A stretch of 64,000 bases of DNA from Marinisporobacter balticus. GTDB taxonomy: Bacteria > Bacillota > Clostridia > Peptostreptococcales > Thermotaleaceae. This document shows, piece by piece, positions 26,822 through 35,473 of the stretch. Numbering within the stretch: the stretch's first letter is position 1; each line of letters starts with the position of its first letter. The position numbers and the translations under genes were made by a program. The DNA is taken from positions 124,001 through 188,000 of the forward strand of contig NZ_SLWV01000004.1 of the NCBI RefSeq assembly GCF_004345705.1, read 5' to 3'. The notes beneath the pieces were generated by a model. The model saw only the letters and a program-made list of their open reading frames with translations, did not search any database and was not told where the DNA came from.

Positions 26822-28330
26822 ATGAAGAAGTTGATAGTAAGTTTGATGGTATTTTTCCTAGCAATAAGTCCTGTAACAGCATGGGCTACACCCCCCGGAT
26901 TTTCTGGTGGCGTAAATAATGAGTATGAATACGAAGAAGTCGTTTTCATAACAGGAGAGCCGATTAAATTTGTAGGAACCGTTGATGTAAAGGAAAAAGA
27001 GAAAGATCATGAAAAGACAATTGACTATAAATTTAAATTAACACCAGAAGATAAGACAATAGATGGAAAGTTAGATCGAAATATTACACTTTTGACAACC
27101 TATACAAAAAGAGATGACAAAGGACAAACTATAGGACAAACAGTGGTAGATAAATATAAGGAAACATTGACAATCGAAAAAGATAAATATGAGCTTGCTA
27201 AAGATGGGGGATACGAATTATCAAAATCGAATGTAACAGATAATCGACCTGCTTCAGATTTTTATTCTGGCAATCTAAAGGCTAGAAAATACTATACCAT
27301 CAATAAAGATGAAGGCGAAGTAATTGTTGACATCAGTGGTGGGAATGCAGGATATAAAAACTTTTGGGGAAGTACAGAAACAGAAATTTTAGATTATAAT
27401 ATTACTTCTAAAAGAAATACGGAAGATGAAGATGGAGATATAGATACAAATTTTTGGCATGGGACAGTAAAAGTGCAAGTTTCAGACAGTTTGACAAAGA
27501 CCCTTAAGTATTCAGAAAACGAAGCTGATTTTTCAAGCTTCTATGGAGGACATGTAAGGGTTACAAATAGCGAAATGGTATCAAGGTATGAATATAACCT
27601 TCCAAGAGTAGAAGATGATGCAATAAATGATAGAAGACGAGCAATTGGAAGGTTGCAATTAAGACAAAAGATGGTACCGAAAGTAGAAAGATTGGTTATA
27701 CCAAAATTTAGAGATATTGGGGGTCATCCAGCAGAAGAGTATATAAAGAAACTTTATTCTTTAGATGTGTTTGATGAACCATCCACGTTCTTCTCGCCAG
27801 ACATTCCTTTTACGAGAGCAGAATTTATAAAAGGCGTGATTAAAGCGTGTAACATTAGACCTTCTTTAGAAGAAGAAACAAAAACACGGCGCAGAAGAAG
27901 AAATGATCCTGAAGAAATATCCCCATTTAAGGATGTAGAAGTAAAAGATACGGATTATAAATATATAAAAGATGGATTAGAGAAACAAATCATAACAGGC
28001 GTTTCTGATGATTTGTTTGCGCCAGATCAACCGCTAACAAAAGCCCAAGCGATAACGATTTTAATAAAAGCTTTAGGTTTTGAAAGTAAAGCGCCAACAC
28101 CTGGGTTTTATACTTCCTTTACAGATGACGGGAAAATTCCTAATTGGGCAAAGGATAGTATCTATGTGGCAAAAGAAATCAATTTGATTCATGGAGATAA
28201 TATGAATCGGATTAATCCAAACAAGACTATTACCAGAGCAGAGACATCGGAAATGCTTGTAAGATTCTTGGAATTTTTACAAAAAGATCTACAAAAAGAT
28301 TATCGAGAAAATATTATAAACTTTCATTGA
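26822..28330 (+). CDS. SLH-domain anchor protein of the TIG operon
   Basis: A 502-residue exported protein (signal peptide ending near AWATP). Residues ~30-285 form an unrecognised beta-rich domain. Three SLH repeats fill the C-terminus: ~297-350 (FRDIGGHPAEEYIKKL), ~370-425 (FKDVEVKDTDYKYIKDGL) and ~435-495 (FTDDGKIPNWAKDSIYVA). It is the only protein of this operon with a wall-binding domain, so it probably tethers the other three. GGGGGAAAATGA lies upstream and a strong terminator follows. Confidence 0.8.
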   Translation: MKKLIVSLMVFFLAISPVTAWATPPGFSGGVNNEYEYEEVVFITGEPIKFVGTVDVKEKEKDHEKTIDYKFKLTPEDKTIDGKLDRNITLLTTYTKRDDKGQTIGQTVVDKYKETLTIEKDKYELAKDGGYELSKSNVTDNRPASDFYSGNLKARKYYTINKDEGEVIVDISGGNAGYKNFWGSTETEILDYNITSKRNTEDEDGDIDTNFWHGTVKVQVSDSLTKTLKYSENEADFSSFYGGHVRVTNSEMVSRYEYNLPRVEDDAINDRRRAIGRLQLRQKMVPKVERLVIPKFRDIGGHPAEEYIKKLYSLDVFDEPSTFFSPDIPFTRAEFIKGVIKACNIRPSLEEETKTRRRRRNDPEEISPFKDVEVKDTDYKYIKDGLEKQIITGVSDDLFAPDQPLTKAQAITILIKALGFESKAPTPGFYTSFTDDGKIPNWAKDSIYVAKEINLIHGDNMNRINPNKTITRAETSEMLVRFLEFLQKDLQKDYRENIINFH

Positions 28331-28337
28331 TCATGAA

Positions 28338-28376
28338 TAAATGATAGAGACAAAATAGTTGTCTCTATCATTTTAT
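28338..28376 (+). terminator. Intrinsic terminator of the TIG operon
   Basis: ATGATAGAGACAA / TTGTCTCTATCAT arms around AATAG-like loop, followed by TTTTAT. Confidence 0.85.
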
Positions 28377-28441
28377 AAAAAAACAGAGGAATTAATGATA
28401 TAATAGAATAAAATATATTCTAAAGGAAAGGAAAAAATACG

Positions 28442-28513
28442 ATGAACAATGAAGAAAAAATCCTTAATTTAGTAGAAAATTCTGGTCTATCATGTTTTAT
28501 TTTCATAGGTTGA
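28442..28513 (+). pseudogene. Truncated small coiled-coil gene remnant
   Basis: AAAGGAAAGG, then ATG and 23 codons reading MNNEEKILNLVENSGLSCFIFIG. The first 12 residues resemble the start of the small coiled-coil proteins at 31826-32128 and 33743-34036; the rest does not. TATAAT at 28399-28404 is a possible -10 box. Probably the 5' end of a decayed copy, though a tiny functional peptide cannot be excluded. Confidence 0.4.
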
Positions 28514-28529
28514 AAAAGGGGTGTGGGGA

Positions 28530-29957
28530 ATGGATAAGTTTTTTAGAAGAATCTATCGTTTGATGCTTTGTATACTTACATTAATGATGATATTCACAAG
28601 CTTTACCTATGCGAATGAAGATTTTAAAAAATTTAAAAATTTAGATGAGAGAATGGCATATTTAAAGTCTGTTATCGAGTATATCGAAAAAAATTATGAG
28701 GGTGAAATAACAGAAGAAGAGCTGATGGAAGGCGCGTATAAAGGGGTATTTGAAGCACTAGATCCTCATAGCAATTATTTTAAGCCTGATGAATATGAAC
28801 AATTTGCGATAGAGAATACAGGTGTTTATGGAGGAATTGGCGTTACGATAAGTATAAATGATGGCAAAATAGTAGTGACAGAAACCATGGCAGGGAGTCC
28901 TGCTCAAAAAACAGGGCTAAAGGTAGGTGATGTAATAAGATCTATAAATGACCAAGATATAAAGCAATACAAGCTAAAACAGGCTACAGATTTACTTTTT
29001 GGAGAACCAGGAACAGAAGTAAAACTTGGAATAGAAAGAAAAGAACAAGCGCATATACTAAATTTTGATATCGTAAGGGAAGAAATAAAAGTAAATCCTG
29101 TAGTATCTAAAATACTAAACAGTAATATAGGGTATATTAAAATTGATACCTTTAATAAAAATACCAGTGAAAATGTAGAAAAAGTACTAAAAGAATTTCA
29201 AAATAAAAATATAAAAGGGTTGATTTTAGATTTAAGAGGCAATCTAGGGGGATTATTATACGAAGCAGTAAATGTAGCAGATCCATTCATTCCAAAAGGA
29301 CCCGTTGTACATATAGATTATAAAAACAAAAAAAGGGAAACGCTTTATTCGAAAAAAGAAAGAGTCAATATGCATTTGGTTGTATTAGTAAATGAACTTA
29401 CTGCAAGTGCATCAGAAATTGTTGCAGGGGCTATTCAGGATACGAAATCAGGTGTGATTGTAGGAACAAAGACTTATGGAAAAGGAACCGTTCAACATAC
29501 AAATCTTATGATAAATGGTGGCGGCATCAAACTTACCATTGCAGAGTATCTAACACCAAGTGAGAGAAGGATTGATGGCATCGGGATTCAACCAGATATT
29601 GTTGTAAAGAATACAAAAAATATCAATAGACAAGATATAAAAACATTTAACAACATGATAGAAGATGAAAATGCTACATTAGGAGACAAAGGACTCAATG
29701 TATATGGCGCACAGCAAAGATTAAAGTTTTTAGGGTATGAAAAAATTGAAATTACAGGACTATTAGATGGGGTTACATCTAACGCCATAAAAGAATTTCA
29801 GCAATTAAATGGATTGGCTATAGATGGTATATTAGATAAAAAAACAAGAGATAAGTTGAATGAGAAAGTAGAAGAAATGTATAATGGGGAAGAAAAAGAT
29901 TTACAGTTGGAAAGAGGAATAGAAATCTTAAATGATAGAATAAATAATGAAAAATAA
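28530..29957 (+). CDS. ctpA: C-terminal processing peptidase (S41) with peptidoglycan-binding domain
   Basis: An exported serine protease of the CtpA/CtpB/Prc family, 475 residues. Order: signal peptide or anchor (1-28), N-terminal helices, PDZ (~90-175), S41 protease core with catalytic pair likely S293 (TASASE) and K318 (YGKGT), then PG_binding_1 (~395-465: AQQRLKFLGY, IKEFQQLNGL). This domain order is common in Gram-positive CtpB-type enzymes. I prefer ATG 28530 to GTG 28521, which would touch the GGGG Shine-Dalgarno site. Substrate is unknown. Confidence 0.9.
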   Translation: MDKFFRRIYRLMLCILTLMMIFTSFTYANEDFKKFKNLDERMAYLKSVIEYIEKNYEGEITEEELMEGAYKGVFEALDPHSNYFKPDEYEQFAIENTGVYGGIGVTISINDGKIVVTETMAGSPAQKTGLKVGDVIRSINDQDIKQYKLKQATDLLFGEPGTEVKLGIERKEQAHILNFDIVREEIKVNPVVSKILNSNIGYIKIDTFNKNTSENVEKVLKEFQNKNIKGLILDLRGNLGGLLYEAVNVADPFIPKGPVVHIDYKNKKRETLYSKKERVNMHLVVLVNELTASASEIVAGAIQDTKSGVIVGTKTYGKGTVQHTNLMINGGGIKLTIAEYLTPSERRIDGIGIQPDIVVKNTKNINRQDIKTFNNMIEDENATLGDKGLNVYGAQQRLKFLGYEKIEITGLLDGVTSNAIKEFQQLNGLAIDGILDKKTRDKLNEKVEEMYNGEEKDLQLERGIEILNDRINNEK

Positions 29958-29972
29958 AAACGATAAACTGTA

Positions 29973-30001
29973 TTGACGCAAACGGATGAATGAGATATAC
30001 T
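29973..30001 (+). promoter_or_regulatory. Sigma-A promoter upstream of pyrG
   Basis: TTGACG-N17-TATACT; predicted start near 30008, giving a ~160-nt leader before pyrG. Confidence 0.75.
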
Positions 30002-30029
30002 ATAAAAGTTATTAAAAAATAAAAAACGA

Positions 30030-30111
30030 GCACCCTACCATGGGTGCCCTGCCATATAAGATAGTACGGACACAGGTAGGTCACCCGTAGGGGGTGACCT
30101 CTCTTTTTTTG
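30030..30111 (+). terminator. Leader hairpins and terminator before pyrG (possible attenuator)
   Basis: First hairpin GCACCC-TACCAT-GGGTGC (30030-30047). The second, AGGTCACCC/GGGTGACCT (30078-30100), is followed by CTCTTTTTTT, a good intrinsic terminator inside the pyrG leader. CACCCTAC (30031-30038) can also pair with GTAGG..GGTG (30087-30096) and would disrupt the terminator. Either pyrG is attenuated or a ~100-nt RNA is made here. Confidence 0.6.
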
Positions 30112-30170
30112 AAAAAATGATTTTAAGGGCAAACTAAATCAAATAAAAATATCGAAAGGAGTATTTACAA

Positions 30171-31772
30171 ATGACAAAGTTTATCTTCGTTACAGGAGGT
30201 GTGGTTTCATCTCTAGGAAAAGGAATCACGGCTGCATCATTAGGTCAATTACTAAAAGCAAGAGGACTAAAGGTTACGATTCAAAAATTTGACCCTTATA
30301 TCAACATAGACCCAGGGACAATGAGTCCATATCAGCATGGGGAAGTGTTTGTAACAGAGGATGGGGCAGAGACAGATTTAGATTTAGGACATTATGAAAG
30401 ATTTATAGATATCAATCTTGGCAAATATAGCAGTGTAACTACAGGGAAAATTTATTGGTCTGTTATTACAAAAGAACGAAAGGGAGAATACTTAGGCGGA
30501 ACCGTGCAGGTAATTCCCCATATCACCAATGAAATAAAGGAAAGAATATTAAGAGCCGGTAAGCAAACCAATGCGGATATAGTGATTACAGAAATCGGAG
30601 GAACGGTTGGGGATATAGAAAGTCAGCCATTCTTAGAAGCCATCAGACAGATTAAATATGATGTTGGAAAAGAAAATGTTATGTATATTCATTTAACACT
30701 ACTACCATTTCTTGGGAAAGCTGGAGAGGTAAAGACAAAACCTACCCAGCATAGTGTACGAGAACTAAGAGAAATTGGGATTCAACCAGACGCTATTGTT
30801 TGTAGAGCAGAGATTCCAATGTCAGAAGAAGTGAAGGATAAAATCAGCCTATTCTGTAATGTGGATAAAAAGCATGTGATTCAAAATATGGACGTGGATT
30901 CTATATATGAAGTACCAGTAATGTTACAAAAAGAAGGATTAGCAGAGATTACGTGTGAGAGACTAAGTTTAAACTGCAGTGAACCAAATGTAACAGCGTG
31001 GAAAAGCATGGTTGAAAAAGAAAAAAATCTAAAGGATCACATAAAGATTGCATTAGTTGGAAAATATGTAGAGCTTCATGATGCGTATCTTTCTGTAGCC
31101 GAAAGCTTAAAACATGCAGGGATTAGCAATGATGCAAAGGTAGAGATTGATTGGATTCAATCTGAAGAGATCACAAAGGAAAATGTAGAAGATGCCCTAA
31201 AAGATGCTGATGGTATATTGATACCAGGAGGTTTTGGTGACAGAGGGATAGAAGGAAAAATAGAAGCCATTTCGTATGCAAGAGAAAATAAGAAACCGCT
31301 ATTTGGCATATGCTTAGGGATGCAGCTAGCAGTCATAGAATTTGCAAGGAATGTTGTAGGGCTAAAGGATGCGCATAGCTCAGAAATCAATCCAGAAACA
31401 CCTTATCCAGTTATTGACCTTATGCCAGATCAAAAGGATATAGAGGACATGGGCGGTACTATGAGACTAGGGGTTTACCCATGTAAGGTTTATGAGGATA
31501 CATTAGCAAAAAAAGCATATCATGAAGATTTGATTTACGAAAGACATAGACATAGATATGAATTTAATAATCAATATAGAGATCAATTAACAAAGGCAGG
31601 ACTTATAATCAGTGGTATTTCGCCAGATGAACGATTGGTAGAAATGGTAGAACTAAAGGATCATCCTTGGTTTGTATCCGTACAATTCCATCCAGAGTTT
31701 AAATCAAGACCTACAAGACCCCATCCATTATTTAGAGATTTTGTAAAAGCTTCTATTGAAAATAGAAAATAA
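30171..31772 (+). CDS. pyrG: CTP synthase
   Basis: Makes CTP from UTP, ATP and glutamine in the cytoplasm. At 533 residues it is full length. The N-terminal synthetase domain starts with the P-loop-like GGVVSSLGKGI at ~9-19. The C-terminal glutaminase domain has the nucleophile motif GICLGMQ near 383-389 and the HPEF histidine/glutamate near 508-511. AAAGGAG lies upstream of the ATG. The leader holds a promoter and a terminator hairpin, so expression may follow pyrimidine level. pyrG is part of the conserved pyrG-tal-glpX-rho backbone. Confidence 0.98.
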   Translation: MTKFIFVTGGVVSSLGKGITAASLGQLLKARGLKVTIQKFDPYINIDPGTMSPYQHGEVFVTEDGAETDLDLGHYERFIDINLGKYSSVTTGKIYWSVITKERKGEYLGGTVQVIPHITNEIKERILRAGKQTNADIVITEIGGTVGDIESQPFLEAIRQIKYDVGKENVMYIHLTLLPFLGKAGEVKTKPTQHSVRELREIGIQPDAIVCRAEIPMSEEVKDKISLFCNVDKKHVIQNMDVDSIYEVPVMLQKEGLAEITCERLSLNCSEPNVTAWKSMVEKEKNLKDHIKIALVGKYVELHDAYLSVAESLKHAGISNDAKVEIDWIQSEEITKENVEDALKDADGILIPGGFGDRGIEGKIEAISYARENKKPLFGICLGMQLAVIEFARNVVGLKDAHSSEINPETPYPVIDLMPDQKDIEDMGGTMRLGVYPCKVYEDTLAKKAYHEDLIYERHRHRYEFNNQYRDQLTKAGLIISGISPDERLVEMVELKDHPWFVSVQFHPEFKSRPTRPHPLFRDFVKASIENRK

Positions 31773-31786
31773 TCAATATATACTAA

Positions 31787-31812
31787 AATAGCCGAGCCGT
31801 TGCTCGGCTATT
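31787..31812. terminator. Bidirectional terminator between pyrG and a convergent gene
   Basis: AATAGCCGAGC-CGTT-GCTCGGCTATT hairpin; T-richness is modest on the plus strand. Confidence 0.7.
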
Positions 31813-31825
31813 GATTGTATTACTG

Positions 31826-32128
31826 CTATTTTACAGCTTTTAATAGTGCAATATCGTTCCAATTTTTTGAGGTGATAATCTCGACACTAGATAAATCCTT
31901 TGATAAGTTGTCGATCTTATGATTGATATTTCTATGTCTATCGGCATTTTTTATATCAAGCTGTGTAAGATGATCTTTAATTTCTTGTTGACCTTGTTCT
32001 AATTTGGCTTGACCTTGTTCTAATTTGGCTTGACCTTGTTCTAGTTTTTCAAGACGGTGGTTAATGGTTTTGATTTCAAGATCCATGGAATCTAGTTTTT
32101 CTAAGATAAGATTTAAAGTTTTTTCCAT
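31826..32128 (-). CDS. Small coiled-coil protein with heptad repeat
   Basis: A protein of 100 residues, almost wholly coiled coil, with no signal peptide or membrane segment. It contains KLEQGQA-type heptads repeated three times, encoded by 21-bp tandem DNA repeats at ~31990-32048. I start at the ATG at 32128 (MEKTLNLIL) because GAAAGGATG lies just before it; the longer frame to 32179 has no such site. It resembles the protein at 33743-34036. Function is unknown. Confidence 0.65.
   Translation of the reverse strand: MEKTLNLILEKLDSMDLEIKTINHRLEKLEQGQAKLEQGQAKLEQGQQEIKDHLTQLDIKNADRHRNINHKIDNLSKDLSSVEIITSKNWNDIALLKAVK
31990..32048. repeat. 21-bp tandem repeat inside the coiled-coil gene
   Basis: Two exact 21-bp units (31990-32010, 32011-32031) and a partial third. 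Each encodes one heptad, so changes in copy number would keep the frame and lengthen the coil. Confidence 0.8.
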
Positions 32129-32226
32129 AATATTCATCCTTTCTTTGGATAGCGCTTGTTTATATTTATATTTTATCATTAGAAAGGTTTTTAGTCACAT
32201 GAAAATTAATAAAAGAAAAACTTTTC

Positions 32227-32255
32227 TTGAAAACAAAAAACAATATAGATATACT
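32227..32255 (+). promoter_or_regulatory. Sigma-A promoter of the membrane glycosyltransferase gene
   Basis: TTGAAA-N17-TATACT, about 52 bp before ATG 32308. Confidence 0.65.
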
Positions 32256-32307
32256 TATAATGCGATAGGATGTTCGGGATTTGATTATTTTAGAGGGAGA
32301 GAAAAGT

Positions 32308-33669
32308 ATGAGGAAAAATATAAACTGGAAAAAGAAAATAGGACTTATATATATACTAGCAATATTCCTAATAGGTCTATACTTACGTATTCAATACATA
32401 CAAAATGTATCGACCCACCTTGTATTCGATTTTAAAGCCTATCAAGAAATTGCTATGAACATATTTTGGCGCTGTGGACATACTTTAGGAGGAGAACCTA
32501 TCGCATTTCAAGGGATGGGGTATCCCACAGTATTAGGATACGTTTATCGCTTTTTTAAAAGTGCAGATGTAATGGTTGCCAAAAAATTCAATGTGTTTTG
32601 TTCCATGCTTACATTAATTATGCTCTATTTTATATTAATCAAAATCACAAAAAGAAAATTTGTAATCTATACAACCTATACAATTGCTGCGTTGCTTCCA
32701 AATTATATTGCGTATAATAATGTGGTTGGAACAGAAGTGTTTTTCACCTTTTTATTTGCGAGTATTATTCTTATACAAGTATATGATTTTGACAGAAGGA
32801 TAAAATACTCATTACTAGGGATTGTTATTGGCATTTCGGCCCTTACAAAACCATTTTTTATGGCATACCCAGTTGTACTTGCTTTTATTGATTGGTTGAA
32901 AAATAAAGAAATAAAAAAAGCAGCTATCCTATTATTGGTTACTTTTATGATAATGGCTTGCGTTATTTCCCCATGGACTTATCGCAATTATAAAAAAATT
33001 GGGAGATTGATTCCTATATCCTATAATTCAGGATACGTGCTTTATATCAACAACAACGGATACAATACAACAGGTGCATGGATGCCACTAAAAGATGTAG
33101 CAGCACCAAAAGAAGTAAAACAAGAAGTGGCAGATATTTTAAAGAAAAAGAATGTAAAGATCGCCCATGAAATAGAGCCGATCATTAAAAAACAAGCAAA
33201 GAAATGGATTTTAAATAATCCTGTAGAATTTTTTAAGCTTGGATGCTTAAGACTACAGCAGACATTCTTTAGTGGTACTTGGGATTTAGATGCTTGGACA
33301 AGTAATGATATGGAAAAAATAGAGAAAGCCTATCCAAAATGGGATAAAGAAAAGCAGACTTTCTATACAAGAAATAAAAATTTCTCAAAGGTAATGAGAG
33401 ATATGTTTGTATATATTTTAAATAGCTTTGGGATTATATACATGTTTATCAGTAGTAAAGTGATACTGAAGGCACTCTTTAAGAAAGACCATAAACTAAA
33501 ATATGAAATATTGATTCCTGCTATCAATACAGCCTTTTTTATAGCCATCGATTTTGTATATGAAGGGCAAACAAGATATAATTTTCCACTCCTTTTCTTA
33601 TTTGCAATGAGCATGAGCATAATGATCGATGTGGTTATGAAAGCTTTTGAAGATAAAGTAAAATCGTAG
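32308..33669 (+). CDS. Polytopic membrane glycosyltransferase (GT39/ArnT-like)
   Basis: A 453-residue integral membrane protein with about ten hydrophobic segments. An acidic residue sits in the first extracellular loop (HLVFDFKAYQEIA), as in GT-C glycosyltransferases that take sugar from polyprenyl-phosphate carriers. I start at ATG 32308 (GAGGGAGAG upstream). It lies near a DPPR-synthase-like UbiA gene, which fits polyprenyl-phosphate sugar chemistry. Acceptor and sugar are unknown. An unrelated polytopic protein cannot be fully excluded. Confidence 0.65.
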   Translation: MRKNINWKKKIGLIYILAIFLIGLYLRIQYIQNVSTHLVFDFKAYQEIAMNIFWRCGHTLGGEPIAFQGMGYPTVLGYVYRFFKSADVMVAKKFNVFCSMLTLIMLYFILIKITKRKFVIYTTYTIAALLPNYIAYNNVVGTEVFFTFLFASIILIQVYDFDRRIKYSLLGIVIGISALTKPFFMAYPVVLAFIDWLKNKEIKKAAILLLVTFMIMACVISPWTYRNYKKIGRLIPISYNSGYVLYINNNGYNTTGAWMPLKDVAAPKEVKQEVADILKKKNVKIAHEIEPIIKKQAKKWILNNPVEFFKLGCLRLQQTFFSGTWDLDAWTSNDMEKIEKAYPKWDKEKQTFYTRNKNFSKVMRDMFVYILNSFGIIYMFISSKVILKALFKKDHKLKYEILIPAINTAFFIAIDFVYEGQTRYNFPLLFLFAMSMSIMIDVVMKAFEDKVKS

Positions 33670-33742
33670 AAAATATTGCAAATGAAAAAATGGTGTGAAG
33701 GGGTTAATATACATGATATAATAGACATGAGGAGTGATTATG

Positions 33743-34036
33743 ATGGAACAAAAGATGTTTGCGTTTATGGAAAAAATGTATAATAAGATGATTAGTATAG
33801 AAGATGCAGTAAATAGAAATGGTGAAGCTATAGAAAAAAACAGAGAAGCTATAGAAAAAAACACACAGTCTATTATCAACTTAGAAAACAAAATGGACAA
33901 GCATATAAGTGCGTTATACGATGGATATAAACAAAGTGTCGAAGGAATAAACAGACTGGGAAATAAAATAGATAAATTAACTGAAAAAGTAGAAAAACAA
34001 GAATTAAAAGTAAGCGCTTTACAGGTTGTAAAATAA
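33743..34036 (+). CDS. Small coiled-coil protein
   Basis: A 97-residue coiled-coil protein with internal near-repeats (GEAIEKNREAIEKN) and no signal peptide. AGGAG lies 8 nt before ATG 33743; ATG 33740 is also possible. TATAAT at 33717-33722 is a candidate -10 box. It is similar in size and style to 31826-32128 on the other strand. It lies where a flippase gene is truncated. Function is unknown. Confidence 0.6.
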   Translation: MEQKMFAFMEKMYNKMISIEDAVNRNGEAIEKNREAIEKNTQSIINLENKMDKHISALYDGYKQSVEGINRLGNKIDKLTEKVEKQELKVSALQVVK

Positions 34037-34066
34037 GAGAGTGGACTAAGTATCCACTCTCTTATT
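34032..34066. terminator. Bidirectional terminator after the small coiled-coil gene
   Basis: AATAAGAGAGTGGA / TCCACTCTCTTATT perfect arms around a 7-nt loop. Confidence 0.8.
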
Positions 34067-34069
34067 TCT

Positions 34070-34301
34070 GTATATAGTACAAAACCAGCAAGTCCAATGG
34101 CTACCCCAAGCCAAAGTGTTGAAAAACGTGTAATAATAGTAGTAGCCACAGATACATCCTTCGTAAGATGCATCATCATAAGAAGACCCACAACACTCCC
34201 CTCAACGGCAAATAATCCCCCAGGCATCATGGAGATCGCACCGACAATAAAAGAAAAAGAAACGATAAATACACAATTTTCTTTAACTTTTGAAAATCCA
34301 A
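34070..34301 (-). pseudogene. Remnant of an LPG-synthase-type (UPF0104) flippase gene
   Basis: One minus-strand frame encodes VGAISMMPGGLFAVEGS and a following transmembrane stretch ending near GLAGFVLY, which fits the C-terminal end of lysyl-phosphatidylglycerol-synthase-type membrane proteins (~330 residues when intact). A good AGGAGG (34309-34314) and TTG start (34301) exist, but they open a different frame (MDFQKLKKIVYLS...) that stops after 24 residues. This suggests an internal deletion that fused start and end out of frame. The gene directly follows the UbiA gene on the same strand and had probably been in its operon. Confidence 0.55.
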
Positions 34302-34316
34302 GTTTTAGCCTCCTTT

Positions 34317-35180
34317 TTATATAAAATACAATATCACAATACAACTAACTGCCCAAAGCATTATATCTACAATCAAAGGTTTGTCACTAAGGAGAACCAA
34401 CTCAGGATTTTCCCCCATTCCCTTTTTATGTACAATATATTGATAGCGAAAGATGCCATAGATCACAAAAGGAATGGTGGACATCATTATAATAGAATGT
34501 CCTGCTGTAAAGGTATAAAGAGAATACGCCATTACCGTTGAAGAAGTAACAATATGTAACATATCATTTAAAAGATCAGGGGTGTATTCTTCTAAGATCT
34601 TTCTTGTTGTTTTATGACCACTCTTCATTAGCGCCATTTCACTCTTCCTTTTATGAAGACCTAAAAATAAGGATAATAAAAAAGTACATAACAAAAGCCA
34701 AGGAGAAATAGCTACATCTATAAGGACAACCCCTGCCACAGCTCTTAAAATAAATCCAATAGAGATGGTCATTACATCTAATAGGACTACATGTTTTAAA
34801 ATAAATGAATAAAAAGTAACCAAAATAAAATAAAAAAGGCCAACAACAAAAAACAAAAGATTCATTTGATAAGCCGTATAAAATGAAAAAACTATACTGA
34901 TACATAAAAATAGAATAGCTTGTATTACGCTTACCTTACCTGATGCAATGGGGCGATTACACTTCTTAGGATGTGATTGATCCTTTTTCCTATCAACAAT
35001 ATCATTCACAATATAAACATTTCCAGAAAAAATACAAAACAAGATGAAACCAACTATACTCAGTTTGAGCAAATCCACATTAAATAGATTATTAGAAAAT
35101 AATATGCCTGCAAACAACACAAGATTTTTTGTCCACTGCTTTGGTCGCATGGTTTTCAATAACCCAACCAGCATTTCCAT
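34317..35180 (-). CDS. UbiA-family prenyltransferase, decaprenyl-phosphate phosphoribosyltransferase-like
   Basis: An integral membrane protein of 287 residues with about eight transmembrane helices. The first aspartate-rich motif NDIVDRKKDQSHPKKCNRP is characteristic of the DPPR-synthase branch, which moves phosphoribose from PRPP to a polyprenyl phosphate. A second acidic site (DVMTISIGFILRAVAG) follows. AAAGGGG lies 7 nt upstream of the minus-strand ATG at 35180. The partner epimerase genes (dprE1/E2-like) are not in the window. Substrate is inferred. Confidence 0.8.
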   Translation of the reverse strand: MEMLVGLLKTMRPKQWTKNLVLFAGILFSNNLFNVDLLKLSIVGFILFCIFSGNVYIVNDIVDRKKDQSHPKKCNRPIASGKVSVIQAILFLCISIVFSFYTAYQMNLLFFVVGLFYFILVTFYSFILKHVVLLDVMTISIGFILRAVAGVVLIDVAISPWLLLCTFLLSLFLGLHKRKSEMALMKSGHKTTRKILEEYTPDLLNDMLHIVTSSTVMAYSLYTFTAGHSIIMMSTIPFVIYGIFRYQYIVHKKGMGENPELVLLSDKPLIVDIMLWAVSCIVILYFI

Positions 35181-35377
35181 AAAAAAACCCCTTTCTTAAA
35201 CATCGAAATTTCAACCTTCAACCTATTGATCGATACTAACATTTTAACACAGTATGCATGATAAAAGTATGCAATATCTATGTAACATCTATGTAATATG
35301 CTAACCCTAAAACCCCCTCAAACCTACTAAAGCACACATAGGAAAAACTTACTAATATTACAGAACGATTAAATGCA

Positions 35378-35406
35378 TTGAATTGATAAAGCAAAGCCGA
35401 TATAAT
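35378..35406 (+). promoter_or_regulatory. Sigma-A promoter of the first S-layer-like gene
   Basis: TTGAAT-N17-TATAAT. The ~60-nt leader starts with a small GTAAC/GTTAC hairpin (35414-35428) and ends with AGAGGAGGAA. Confidence 0.8.
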
Positions 35407-35473
35407 ACTTCATGTAACAGTTAGTTACAAACTTCGACAAAACAAAACAAAATTAAGAGGAGGAATTATTAAG

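Noticed and set aside
29818..30132. 104-codon minus-strand frame after ctpA
   Set aside because: It runs through the pyrG promoter and terminator hairpins and overlaps the end of ctpA; low-complexity hydrophobic translation.
31990..32048. Short direct repeats as a CRISPR array
   Set aside because: The 21-bp units are contiguous without spacers and encode heptads of a coiled-coil protein.
33598..34069. Continuation of the minus-strand frame that holds the flippase remnant
   Set aside because: Beyond the terminator at 34032-34066 the translation is antisense of the small coiled-coil gene and the glycosyltransferase end; only the first part resembles a protein family.
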